Origin: Actinomycetes bacterium
GTDB lineage: Bacteria > Actinomycetota > Acidimicrobiia > Acidimicrobiales > Acidimicrobiaceae
DNA: 12,879 nucleotides
Assembly (NCBI GenBank): GCA_021790855.1
Contig: JAJYFP010000011.1
Span: 1 to 12,879 of the forward strand
Direction of reading: 5' to 3'
Every line of letters begins with the position of its first letter. The stretch's first letter is position 1. The notes below the pieces were generated by a model. That model did no database searches, was not told where the DNA came from, and worked only from the letters and a program-made list of their open reading frames with translations. A program made the position numbers and the translations under genes. This document shows positions 1 to 6,959 of this stretch, piece after piece.

Positions 1-5
1 TGATT

Positions 6-26
6 TCAAAGTTTCATAAACTTTGA
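6..26. promoter_or_regulatory. Perfect inverted repeat upstream of kgd (candidate operator)
   Basis: Two perfectly complementary 9-base arms, TCAAAGTTT (6-14) and AAACTTTGA (18-26), flank a CAT spacer. The second arm ends 15 nt before the GTG start of kgd. The arms are AT-rich and no T-run follows, so a protein-binding site is more likely than a terminator of an upstream gene. The cut at position 1 hides the promoter, so its place relative to -35/-10 boxes is unknown. Being an operator is inference from symmetry and position. Confidence 0.45.
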
Positions 27-41
27 CTACGATCATTAACC

Positions 42-3000
42 GTGGAACAAAACTCTCACCCTAACAGTGTAAGCACCTTTGGCCCAAATGACTGGCTTGC
101 AGAAGAGATGCTCGATCTTTTCATGAAGGATCCCAAATCGGTCCCAGAGAGCTGGAGGAAGTTTTTTTCGGACCAAGTGGGATCACAACCTCAAAAACTG
201 AACACGGCGGCCAATTTTTCTCTGCCATACCATGAAGAGGCGACCGTAGTGTCTCAAAGGACTTCGTCCAACGGAGATAGCATTAATACTCTCGAGGAAG
301 ACGTTAGTCAAAACTCTTTTGGCGCGGAGGTTATTTCGGAGCCTCCAGCTGTCGTTGCTAAGAGTGCTGACGTAACGAACCTTGCAGGTACTGACGTTCA
401 AGTGAGCCAGGTGCAGGAGGTAAGACCTGTAGATGGAGCGGTTCCTCTGCGAGGCGCAGCTGGCAAGGTTGTTGAGAATATGGTTGCTTCGCTGGATGTC
501 CCGACCGCGACATCGGTACGTGAGATCCCCGCTCGTCTTCTTGAAGTCAACCGCACGATGATAAACGATCACTTAACTCGTATTATGGCGGCGAAGGTCA
601 GCTTTACGCACATAATTTCTTATGCAGTAGTCAAAGCTGCTGAAGTCGTTCCGCAGATGAACTCGACCTTTGTTGAGAACTCAGATGGTAAAGGAACACC
701 AGGAGTAATCCGACATAAGTCGTTGAACCTGGGTATGGCAGTCGACGTTGAACGCAAAGATGGAGGCCGAGCTCTTTATGTGCCTGTCATAAAGGGAGCG
801 AGTGCGATGACCTTCGCACAGTTTGTGAGTGCTTACGACACTTTAATAAAGAAGGTTCGAACCAACAAGCTTGCGCTCGAAGATTTCCTTGGAGCAACCA
901 TGACGATTACCAATCCAGGTACGATTGGTACTTCTCACTCCGTACCTCGCCTTATGAACGGTCAAGGGGCGATTGTGGGAGTAGGGTCGATAACTTACGG
1001 TGCCGATTTTCGGGCATCAGACCCGATGGTGCTCGCCGAGCTGGGCATCTCAAAGACGGTTGTGATAACTTCAACTTACGATCATCGGATTATTCAAGGT
1101 GCGGAGTCGGGACTGTTTCTTAAGACTGTTGACGAACTCTTGCGCAGTGGATCTTTTTATCAGTCGATCTTTGACTCTCTGGAGGTGCCGTATCCGGCGG
1201 TTGAGTGGTCTTCAGACACCAATGACTCCGTAGCGCGAAAAGTGGATGACCGGCTTGTAAAGCAAGTCCACGTTCAGACCCTCATCAACAACTATCGAGT
1301 AAGGGGCCACTTGATGGCGAAGTTGGATCCTTTGGGATTGCAAAAGCCTATGCCTTCAAAGGAACTTGACCCTAAGACCTATGGACTGTCTTTGTGGGAT
1401 CTCAGCCGAGAGTTTTACGCCGATGGGCTGGCTGGGTATGAGGTTCTTACGCTCGAAAAAATTATCAATATTCTTCGTGACGCTTACTGCCGTACGATCG
1501 GTATCGAGTACATGCACATTCAAGATCCCCAAGAGAAGGCGTGGATTCAACAACGAGTGGAAGGTGGACCACTTGACCTCTCTAAGAGTGAGAAACTACG
1601 GCTTCTTGAACGCTTGAATGCTGCTGAGGCATTCGAAAAGTTTTTATCTACTAGATATATTGGGCATAAGAGATTTGGTCTAGAAGGCGCAGAATCTGCA
1701 ATTGCATTCTTGGATGAGACCTTGACACTCGCTGCGGCTCGTGGTTTGCCGGAGGTGGTGTTGGGAATGGCTCACCGAGGTCGCTTGAACGTGTTGGCGA
1801 ACATTGTGGGGAAGAGTTATAGCGAGATCTTCCGAGAGTTTGAAGGTAACTTGGATCCTACTTCTGTTCAAGGTAGCGGAGATGTCAAGTACCACAAAGG
1901 ATATGTTGGCACCTTCGTGGGCAGAGATGGAGTCACTATAGGCGTCACCTTGTCCTCAAACCCTTCACATCTTGAAGCCGTTGACCCCGTGGTTGAAGGT
2001 GTGGCTAGAGCCAAGGAAGACCTTTATGGCAACGTGGGTGAGTTCCCTGTCCTTCCTGTATTGGTGCATGGCGATGCGGCATTTGCGGGACAAGGGGTGG
2101 TGGTAGAGACTTTGAACCTCTCTCAGCTGCGTGGTTATAGGACCGGAGGAACGGTCCATCTCGTCATAAACAATCAGGTAGGCTTTACGACGAATCCAAA
2201 CGAGGCTAGATCTTCCATATACGCCTCCGATGTTGCCAAGACTGTCCAAGCTCCGATATTTCACGTAAATGGAGACGACCCAGAGTCGGTGGTCCGAGTG
2301 GCACGTTTGGCTTTTGAATACAGGCAGACGTTTCATAAAGATGTCGTAGTGGATATGGTTTGTTACCGCCGGCACGGCCATAACGAAGGCGATGAACCCA
2401 GCTATACGCATCCACTCATGTATGGAGTTATTGAGGAGCATCCATCTGTAAGAAAACTTTATACCAAGTCTCTGTCTTTGAGGAATGAGATCACCGAAGA
2501 GGATGAGGATAGAGCATTAGAGGACTTCTTGGGTAAGTTGCAGCGAGCTTTGGATGAGACTCGTTCAGCTACTTCACCGAACCCCACCGTGCTTCCACCT
2601 CCGCGGCCGCTTAGTGTGCCGTTAGAAAGGATCGATACCGGAGTCCCCAAAGAGGTCTTGGATCTGGTGGCGGATCGACTTATCACGTATCCGTCTGGCT
2701 TCACCGTTCATCCAAAACTGGCGCGTCTCTTTGCTCAACGTGATTCCCATTATCGCTCAGGTGAGGTCGATTGGTCAATGGGAGAACATTTGGCATTTGG
2801 ATCTCTTCTTTTGGAAGGTAAAGATATTAGATTTGCAGGTCAAGACTCTCGCAGAGGAACCTTCTCTCACAGGCATTCGGCACTGATTGACTATGTAACA
2901 GGACAAGAGTACTTCCCGCTGATGACTTTAAGAGACTACGAGGGCCCGCAGCTTCGTGCTCCACGAGGCGGAAGATTTATGATATACGACTCCCTCCTCT

Positions 3001-3848
3001 CGGAGTATGCGGCCTTAGGATTTGAGTATGGATACTCTTTAATTCAGACAGATGCACTTGTCTGTTGGGAAGGACAGTTTGGCGACTTTGCCAACGGCGC
3101 ACAGATAATTATTGATCAGTTCATTGCGGCAGCGGAAGACAAGTGGGGTCAGCACTCTGGTCTTGTGATGGTACTTCCACACGGGTATGAGGGCCAAGGT
3201 GCGGAGCACTCTTCGGCGAGGCTGGAGAGATTTTTGGCTCTCGCATCAGGCGGAAATATGGCGGTTGTGTATCCCACGACGTCATCGCAGATATTTCATC
3301 TGTTCCGTTCACAGGTCCATAGATCTACGAGGCGACCGTTGATCGTTGCTTCTCCTAAGTCTTTGCTTCGATCAAAGAACTCTCGTTCTCCGATCGAGGA
3401 GTTCGTGATGGGCTCGTTTAAGCCCATCATCGATGAAGATGTACAAGTTCCTCCCGAACTTGTTGAGCGTGTAGTGCTTTGCTCAGGGAAGGCTGCTTTT
3501 GAAGCCATGTCGTTGCGAGACTCAAAAGAAGCTATCGAAGGCGGCATTCCAAGAGCAGTTGTGGTAAGAGTTGAACAACTGTTTCCTTGGCCCGAAGACG
3601 AACTCGAGCAGGTGTTTTCCAAGTACTTCAATGCAAAAGAGGTTGTTTGGCTTCAGGAAGAACCAGCGAACATGGGAGCTTGGTCGTATGTGCATGAGCG
3701 CTTGCACTCTGCAATTAGGCTCAGATTCCCACTGCGGCACGTCTCTAGGCCATCAGCAGGTTCACCTGCGACCGGCTTTAGTGCCATGCATTTGCTGGAA
3801 CAAGAGGATCTTTTGCGCAGGGCGCTGTTCGAGCCGATCAAGTCTTAG
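42..3848 (+). CDS. kgd: Multifunctional 2-oxoglutarate dehydrogenase E1 / dihydrolipoyl-succinyltransferase-like fusion (Kgd/OdhA)
   Basis: ThDP-dependent decarboxylation of 2-oxoglutarate in the TCA cycle, cytoplasmic. Residues 13-27 (FGPNDWLAEEM...) match the actinobacterial Kgd/OdhA N-terminus. A polar linker follows (about 45-130). Residues 132-380 form an E2 catalytic domain with DHRIIQGAE at 347-355 (catalytic-type His348). No lipoyl domain is present, as is normal for this family, which is known to borrow lipoyl-E2 from the pyruvate dehydrogenase complex. The E1 part runs from about 405 to the end: GMAHRGRLN near 575, SSNPSHLEAVDP, the ThDP/Mg site GDAAFAGQG (Asp678) with NNQVGFTTNP after 710, RRHGHNEGDEP, and the pyrimidine-binding domain from about 910. 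At 1268 aa it is slightly longer than mycobacterial Kgd (about 1230). GTG 42 is the first possible start after an in-frame stop at 24-26. No clear Shine-Dalgarno precedes it. Confidence 0.97.
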   Translation: MEQNSHPNSVSTFGPNDWLAEEMLDLFMKDPKSVPESWRKFFSDQVGSQPQKLNTAANFSLPYHEEATVVSQRTSSNGDSINTLEEDVSQNSFGAEVISEPPAVVAKSADVTNLAGTDVQVSQVQEVRPVDGAVPLRGAAGKVVENMVASLDVPTATSVREIPARLLEVNRTMINDHLTRIMAAKVSFTHIISYAVVKAAEVVPQMNSTFVENSDGKGTPGVIRHKSLNLGMAVDVERKDGGRALYVPVIKGASAMTFAQFVSAYDTLIKKVRTNKLALEDFLGATMTITNPGTIGTSHSVPRLMNGQGAIVGVGSITYGADFRASDPMVLAELGISKTVVITSTYDHRIIQGAESGLFLKTVDELLRSGSFYQSIFDSLEVPYPAVEWSSDTNDSVARKVDDRLVKQVHVQTLINNYRVRGHLMAKLDPLGLQKPMPSKELDPKTYGLSLWDLSREFYADGLAGYEVLTLEKIINILRDAYCRTIGIEYMHIQDPQEKAWIQQRVEGGPLDLSKSEKLRLLERLNAAEAFEKFLSTRYIGHKRFGLEGAESAIAFLDETLTLAAARGLPEVVLGMAHRGRLNVLANIVGKSYSEIFREFEGNLDPTSVQGSGDVKYHKGYVGTFVGRDGVTIGVTLSSNPSHLEAVDPVVEGVARAKEDLYGNVGEFPVLPVLVHGDAAFAGQGVVVETLNLSQLRGYRTGGTVHLVINNQVGFTTNPNEARSSIYASDVAKTVQAPIFHVNGDDPESVVRVARLAFEYRQTFHKDVVVDMVCYRRHGHNEGDEPSYTHPLMYGVIEEHPSVRKLYTKSLSLRNEITEEDEDRALEDFLGKLQRALDETRSATSPNPTVLPPPRPLSVPLERIDTGVPKEVLDLVADRLITYPSGFTVHPKLARLFAQRDSHYRSGEVDWSMGEHLAFGSLLLEGKDIRFAGQDSRRGTFSHRHSALIDYVTGQEYFPLMTLRDYEGPQLRAPRGGRFMIYDSLLSEYAALGFEYGYSLIQTDALVCWEGQFGDFANGAQIIIDQFIAAAEDKWGQHSGLVMVLPHGYEGQGAEHSSARLERFLALASGGNMAVVYPTTSSQIFHLFRSQVHRSTRRPLIVASPKSLLRSKNSRSPIEEFVMGSFKPIIDEDVQVPPELVERVVLCSGKAAFEAMSLRDSKEAIEGGIPRAVVVRVEQLFPWPEDELEQVFSKYFNAKEVVWLQEEPANMGAWSYVHERLHSAIRLRFPLRHVSRPSAGSPATGFSAMHLLEQEDLLRRALFEPIKS

Positions 3849-4471
3849 TTGTCGGTGTGTTGATCTGCTCTTAGAACTTCCCTGAGAGTCCTTTGCACTT
3901 CTGAGAACGTATTTGCCTTGATCGTCAGTGCCCCTCTGGATGCGGGATACCTGAGGTTGCTACCGATGTCGTCGATGTAGACGATTTCATCTGGGGCTAA
4001 CTTCAATCTGGAGAACGTGATGTCATAGATTATTGGTTCAGGTTTCCGATAGCCTACCTTTGAGGATTCGACAACCACGTCGAAGTAGTCCCGTATCTTC
4101 TCAAGTGGCTCCTGGTGGGATGCGATCTGAAAGTTATTGGTTATAATGGCGAGCTTAAAGCGTCCCTTGAGGTCGTCGGCGATATATCTTATTAGCGCTT
4201 CGTTGTACTTGCCTGATGCGCCTTTCAACAACTCTACGGCAGAGGTCTCCAAGGATGCCTCTGCCAGCTCCGCATTCATATCCCTCTCAAATCTTTCGAG
4301 TCCTATCTCGCCGCGCTCAAAGCTTCCCCATGCCCCAGTTTCACTGGAGCGTGCTAGTAAGGTGGAAAGCTGAGCTGGCCTCGCCCCTATCTGTTGTTCG
4401 AGGTCTGATATGTGCGTCAAAGGCGAACCAAATAGCACGCCGCCGAAGTCAAATACAACTCCTTTTATCAT
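3845..4471 (-). CDS. HAD-superfamily hydrolase, subfamily IA (epoxide-hydrolase N-domain/ACAD10-like)
   Basis: A 208-aa cytoplasmic HAD protein, probably a phosphatase of unknown substrate. The motifs are in order: motif I VVFDFGGVL (nucleophile Asp8), a helical cap at about 15-95, motif II IITNN (Thr111), the motif III region SSKVGYRKPEP (lysines 138 and 143), and motif IV VYIDDIGSN (Asp167, Asp168). The RKPEP..Y and IDDIGSNL signatures resemble the N-terminal phosphatase domain of soluble epoxide hydrolase and ACAD10. In motif I the second Asp (general acid/base) is Gly10, as in some HAD-IA subgroups such as YihX-like proteins, so activity may differ from classical phosphatases. The ATG start has an AGGAG site (4479-4483) 7 nt upstream. 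It converges with kgd and the two stop regions overlap by 4 nt (3845-3848). It diverges from fabZ. Confidence 0.88.
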   Translation of the reverse strand: MIKGVVFDFGGVLFGSPLTHISDLEQQIGARPAQLSTLLARSSETGAWGSFERGEIGLERFERDMNAELAEASLETSAVELLKGASGKYNEALIRYIADDLKGRFKLAIITNNFQIASHQEPLEKIRDYFDVVVESSKVGYRKPEPIIYDITFSRLKLAPDEIVYIDDIGSNLRYPASRGALTIKANTFSEVQRTLREVLRADQHTDN

Positions 4472-4614
4472 GTTTTGGCTCCTGCCGAGACTCGCAATTC
4501 AAGTGGAGTTTCAAGTCTATGTGCAACGACCCATCTAATATGGCGCGGCCAAGGAAGTCTAGGTATGGGGTGGAAGTGGTCTGATGGGAAGTGCTGAGGC
4601 AATAGTTTGTAGAG
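4472..4614. promoter_or_regulatory. Divergent intergenic region (HAD gene / fabZ) with TTCAAGT direct repeats
   Basis: These 143 nt must hold the promoters of both divergent genes. A 7-base direct repeat TTCAAGT occurs at 4498-4504 and 4510-4516, 12 nt apart start to start. A TAATAT at 4536-4541 could be a -10 box for fabZ, but no good -35 lies 16-18 nt upstream of it. No strong hairpin is seen. The region's role is inferred from geometry and the motifs are weak. Confidence 0.35.
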
Positions 4615-5034
4615 ATGGATCCTAAGAGTTTTATTCCACACAGAGAGCCATTTCTTCTTGTAGATGAGGTTACTGAGATTGAGCCAGGAGTGCTTGCAAG
4701 GGGATGGTGGATTCCGAACGCTTCTCTTGCGATCTTTGAGGGACATTTTCCTGGTCGTCCGACTCTCCCTGGAGTGTACATGGTTGAGTCCCTGGCACAG
4801 CTGGGTGCCTGTGCGCTTCTTGCAGACCCCCGATACAGCGGCAAACTTCCACTTTTTGGAGGAATAGATCGAGCCCGCTTCAGGCGTCTAGTTTTACCGG
4901 AAGATAAACTTGATCTCGAGGTTAGACTTCTTTCACTTTCGTCTAGATCAGGAAGAGGTGAGGGCACGGCCAAGGTCAACGGTATGGTTGCATGCGAGGT
5001 GGTCTTCTTTTTTATCATCAGCAGTGATGTATGA
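4615..5034 (+). CDS. fabZ: 3-hydroxyacyl-[acyl-carrier-protein] dehydratase FabZ
   Basis: Dehydrates 3-hydroxyacyl-ACP to trans-2-enoyl-ACP in type II fatty acid synthesis, cytoplasmic. The 139-aa single hot-dog domain is the usual FabZ length. Visible signatures are IPHREPFLLVD at 7-17, the catalytic-loop motif EGHFPGRPTLPGV at 42-54 with His44, Glu58 in MVESLAQ, and FGGIDRARFRR at 81-91, which is typical of FabZ. ATG 4615 is the only plausible start, since an in-frame TAG lies at 4603-4605. The ribosome site is weak: GAGG at 4596-4599 is about 15 nt away. The gene stands apart from other fatty-acid genes. xthA follows after 39 nt, so the two are probably co-transcribed without an obvious functional link. 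The C-terminus (VFFFIISSDV) is short and hydrophobic. Confidence 0.93.
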   Translation: MDPKSFIPHREPFLLVDEVTEIEPGVLARGWWIPNASLAIFEGHFPGRPTLPGVYMVESLAQLGACALLADPRYSGKLPLFGGIDRARFRRLVLPEDKLDLEVRLLSLSSRSGRGEGTAKVNGMVACEVVFFFIISSDV

Positions 5035-5073
5035 GCTGGTAGCCACGATGATGTTATTAGAAGTGACCTGTCT

Positions 5074-5856
5074 GTGAAGTTTGTTACTTGGAACGTTAAC
5101 TCCCTGAATGCTCGCTTGGCCTTCGTGCTTGAATGGGTAGCAGCTAATTCTCCAGAGATACTTTGTTTGCAAGAGACCAAGTTGAAGGAGGATGAGTTCC
5201 CAGTTGAAGCCTTTGAAGAGCTTGGGTACTTCAGCGCTCACTCTGGCCAAGGTCGGTGGAATGGGGTAGCTATTGTCTCTAAGACACAGCCTGAATCTGT
5301 GACAAAAGGAGCCATTACTGAGGAGTTTGAACTCCATAAGGAAGCACGCCACATCTCAGGAACTATCGGGGATATTCGGGTGCATAGCGTCTATGTGCCC
5401 AACGGGAGATCTCTATCTGACCCGCACTATCTCTATAAGCTGATGTGGTTGAAGAATCTCAAGGAGCTCTTGGCCCTCGAATCGGCGAGATACTCTGACA
5501 TAATCGTGGCGGGCGATTTCAATATCGCTCCTGGAGATGAAGATGTTTGGGATCCAGCAGCACTAGAAGGCTCCACACATGTGTCTCAAGAGGAAAGAAA
5601 ACTTCTGTCTGAGATCATGGATCTAGGACTGATCGACATTCATCGAGCACTCAATCCCCACAAGAAGGAGTTTTCCTGGTGGGACTACCGTAACGGTGCG
5701 TTTCACAAAGGCGAAGGTATGAGGATAGATTTGGCGTTGCTTTCTCCAAACCTGTCGAAAAGGGTTATTCGCGCGTATGTCGATCGAAATGCGCGAAAGA
5801 CATCCAGGGCGGGAAAACCCTCTGATCACGCTCCGTTAGTCGTTGAATTCAACTAA
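5074..5856 (+). CDS. xthA: Exodeoxyribonuclease III (AP endonuclease, ExoIII family)
   Basis: Mg-dependent 3'-5' exonuclease and apurinic/apyrimidinic endonuclease of base-excision repair. The full endonuclease/exonuclease/phosphatase fold is readable: KFVTWNVNS at 2-10, LQETK with metal ligand Glu34, YVPNGR with Tyr107, GDFNIAP with Asp148 and Asn150, SWWDYR at 201-206, MRIDL at 216-220, and the terminal SDHAP with Asp251 and His252. All catalytic positions of the family are intact. Its length of 260 aa is close to the E. coli enzyme (268). The start is GTG 5074, because family proteins begin MK(F/I)xTWNVNS exactly here. No convincing Shine-Dalgarno is present. It lies 39 nt after fabZ and is probably on the same transcript. 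Confidence 0.95.
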   Translation: MKFVTWNVNSLNARLAFVLEWVAANSPEILCLQETKLKEDEFPVEAFEELGYFSAHSGQGRWNGVAIVSKTQPESVTKGAITEEFELHKEARHISGTIGDIRVHSVYVPNGRSLSDPHYLYKLMWLKNLKELLALESARYSDIIVAGDFNIAPGDEDVWDPAALEGSTHVSQEERKLLSEIMDLGLIDIHRALNPHKKEFSWWDYRNGAFHKGEGMRIDLALLSPNLSKRVIRAYVDRNARKTSRAGKPSDHAPLVVEFN

Positions 5857-5881
5857 TGTAGCGACAAAACAAGCTCCGACT

Positions 5882-5917
5882 AGCGTGACATTATGGCCCG
5901 GAAAGGGTCAATGCGCT
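5882..5917 (+). terminator. Possible stem-loop downstream of xthA
   Basis: AGCG (5882-5885) pairs with CGCT (5914-5917), and TGAC (5886-5889) pairs with GTCA (5907-5910), leaving a 3-nt bulge. An alternative inner hairpin is GGCCC (5895-5899) with GGGTC (5905-5909) around a GGAAA loop. No clean T-run follows directly; the nearest T-rich stretch is 5929-5935. It may act as a weak terminator or an RNA structure, but it could also be chance pairing. Confidence 0.25.
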
Positions 5918-6008
5918 GATTATCTTAGGTTTTGTTCAAATTTGTAGCGTCTGTACCGAAAACTTAGTTAGTTATAGATCAATTCTCAACTTTGGTCGGC
6001 ACACTGTG

Positions 6009-6047
6009 ATGGAGGATGATTTGACTCAGCGTGACAGGTTGGCGTGA
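6009..6047 (+). other. Possible short leader ORF upstream of apbE
   Basis: A reading frame from ATG 6009, or from TTG 6021, ends with TGA at 6045-6047, three nt before the apbE ATG and in the same frame. The TTG has a GGAGG site (6011-6015) 5 nt upstream and would encode 8 residues (MTQRDRLA). From ATG 6009 it would encode 12. The only strong Shine-Dalgarno of this region thus serves the mini-ORF and not apbE, whose own start is poorly supplied. Translational coupling is an inference; the reading may be accidental. Confidence 0.22.
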
Positions 6048-6050
6048 GTT

Positions 6051-6959
6051 ATGGATGAAGTAAGGCTGCAGTCTCTAAGGTTCGAGGCTCTTGGTACCTA
6101 TGTGGACTTGGCTTGCACTCAGGGAGTCGATCTAGATCTTATGCGAAGTTCGCTTGATGCGAAGGTAATGACACTTGACGAGGTGGCATCGTGTTACCGT
6201 CCAGACTCGGAGGTTAGAAAGCTATACGACTTGACGTTGGCCCGAAGGTGCGATGGAGAGTATGAAGTCTCTGATGTATTGTGGTGGCTCTTGTCAAAAG
6301 CCGAGGAAGCTCGACAGATTACGAGTGGACTTGTCGACATAGCGTTGGGTGGAATCTTAGCCGACGAGTATAGGTTAGATGGCTGTAGTTCCAGCGACGC
6401 AAGAGGATTGGTTGAGCTGAGTGGGGCCTCGCATGTGGTTAGGCTCGGTCGAGGTACACTCATTGATCTGCACTCACTCGGCAAAGCGTACTGGGCAGAA
6501 AGATGTGCGCATGAACTCTCTATGGAGTTTGAAGCAGATGTATTAGTGGGTCTTGGGGGCGACATCTTTGTGTCTTCGCTCTCTGGACGTACTTACTTCC
6601 CAATAGCTATTCCAAAAGATGGCAGGAGCGTGTATCAAGAAGGTGACCAGCTGGTATACCTAAGTCGAGGCGGTATAGCTACCTCGACAAAACTCTCTAG
6701 GCAGGTACGATACTGTCAGGGTGAGATAGCTAGTCACATCTTTGATCCAAGGACACTTCGTCCAAGTTCTCACGGAGCTGACGTGGCAACCGTTGTAGGC
6801 CGAAGTACCGGCATGTGCAACGTTTTGTCTTTGATGTCACTTATAGATGGCCAGTTGGCCAACGAAGCTATAGACAACTTGGCCTATCATGCTCGACTTG
6901 TTGTGGGCGATTCGGTAACTTTTGTGGGTGACTTTGGAAGTGAGGTGTTGGAAGTTTGA
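6051..6959 (+). CDS. apbE: ApbE-like FAD:protein FMN transferase (divergent)
   Basis: ApbE proteins transfer FMN from FAD to a Thr/Ser of FMN-binding-domain partners. Seen here: FEALGTYVDL at 11-20, SGLVDIALGG at 92-101, IDLHSLGKAYWAERCA at 138-153 (Gly-Lys as in the family), VLVGLGGDIFVSS at 164-176, GGIATS at 207-212, and SHIFDP with His229 and Asp232. Near 256-261 the usual metal-site pattern AD-x-x-x-T reads C-N-V-L-S-L, so Asp becomes Asn257 and Thr becomes Leu261; divergence here is known in some actinobacterial members. No signal peptide or lipobox is seen, so the protein looks cytoplasmic. At 302 aa it is somewhat short compared with E. coli ApbE (about 350), which carries a signal sequence. 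ATG 6051 follows an in-frame TGA. It heads a redox operon and overlaps the next gene by 4 nt (TTGA). No FMN-acceptor protein is visible in the window. Confidence 0.88.
   Translation: MDEVRLQSLRFEALGTYVDLACTQGVDLDLMRSSLDAKVMTLDEVASCYRPDSEVRKLYDLTLARRCDGEYEVSDVLWWLLSKAEEARQITSGLVDIALGGILADEYRLDGCSSSDARGLVELSGASHVVRLGRGTLIDLHSLGKAYWAERCAHELSMEFEADVLVGLGGDIFVSSLSGRTYFPIAIPKDGRSVYQEGDQLVYLSRGGIATSTKLSRQVRYCQGEIASHIFDPRTLRPSSHGADVATVVGRSTGMCNVLSLMSLIDGQLANEAIDNLAYHARLVVGDSVTFVGDFGSEVLEV

Larger units (their letters stand above)
5857..6050. other. 194-nt intergenic region with repeats and possible stem-loop
   Basis: This gap lies between xthA and the redox operon and presumably holds a terminator and the operon promoter. 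Seen directly: an inverted pair ACAAAAC (5864-5870) / GTTTTGT (5929-5935); a smaller stem-loop between them; direct repeats TGTAGCG (5857-5863, 5943-5949) and AGCGTGACA (5882-5890, 6028-6036); and an AT-rich TATAGA at 5973-5978 that could be a -10 box, with no convincing -35. The second AGCGTGACA copy sits 14 nt before apbE. Confidence 0.35.

Noticed and set aside
1965..2441. Minus-strand frame of 158 codons inside kgd
   Set aside because: It is fully antisense to the conserved ThDP-binding part of kgd and has no protein family features.
4449..5180. Long minus-strand frame of 243 codons covering fabZ
   Set aside because: It lies antisense to a clear FabZ and overlaps the start of xthA and the end of the HAD gene; its translation is Ser/Thr/Pro-rich with no recognisable domain.
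5895..5909. GGCCC/GGGTC hairpin as a strong Rho-independent terminator
   Set aside because: The stem is only 5 bp with a G-U pair, and no T-run follows it.
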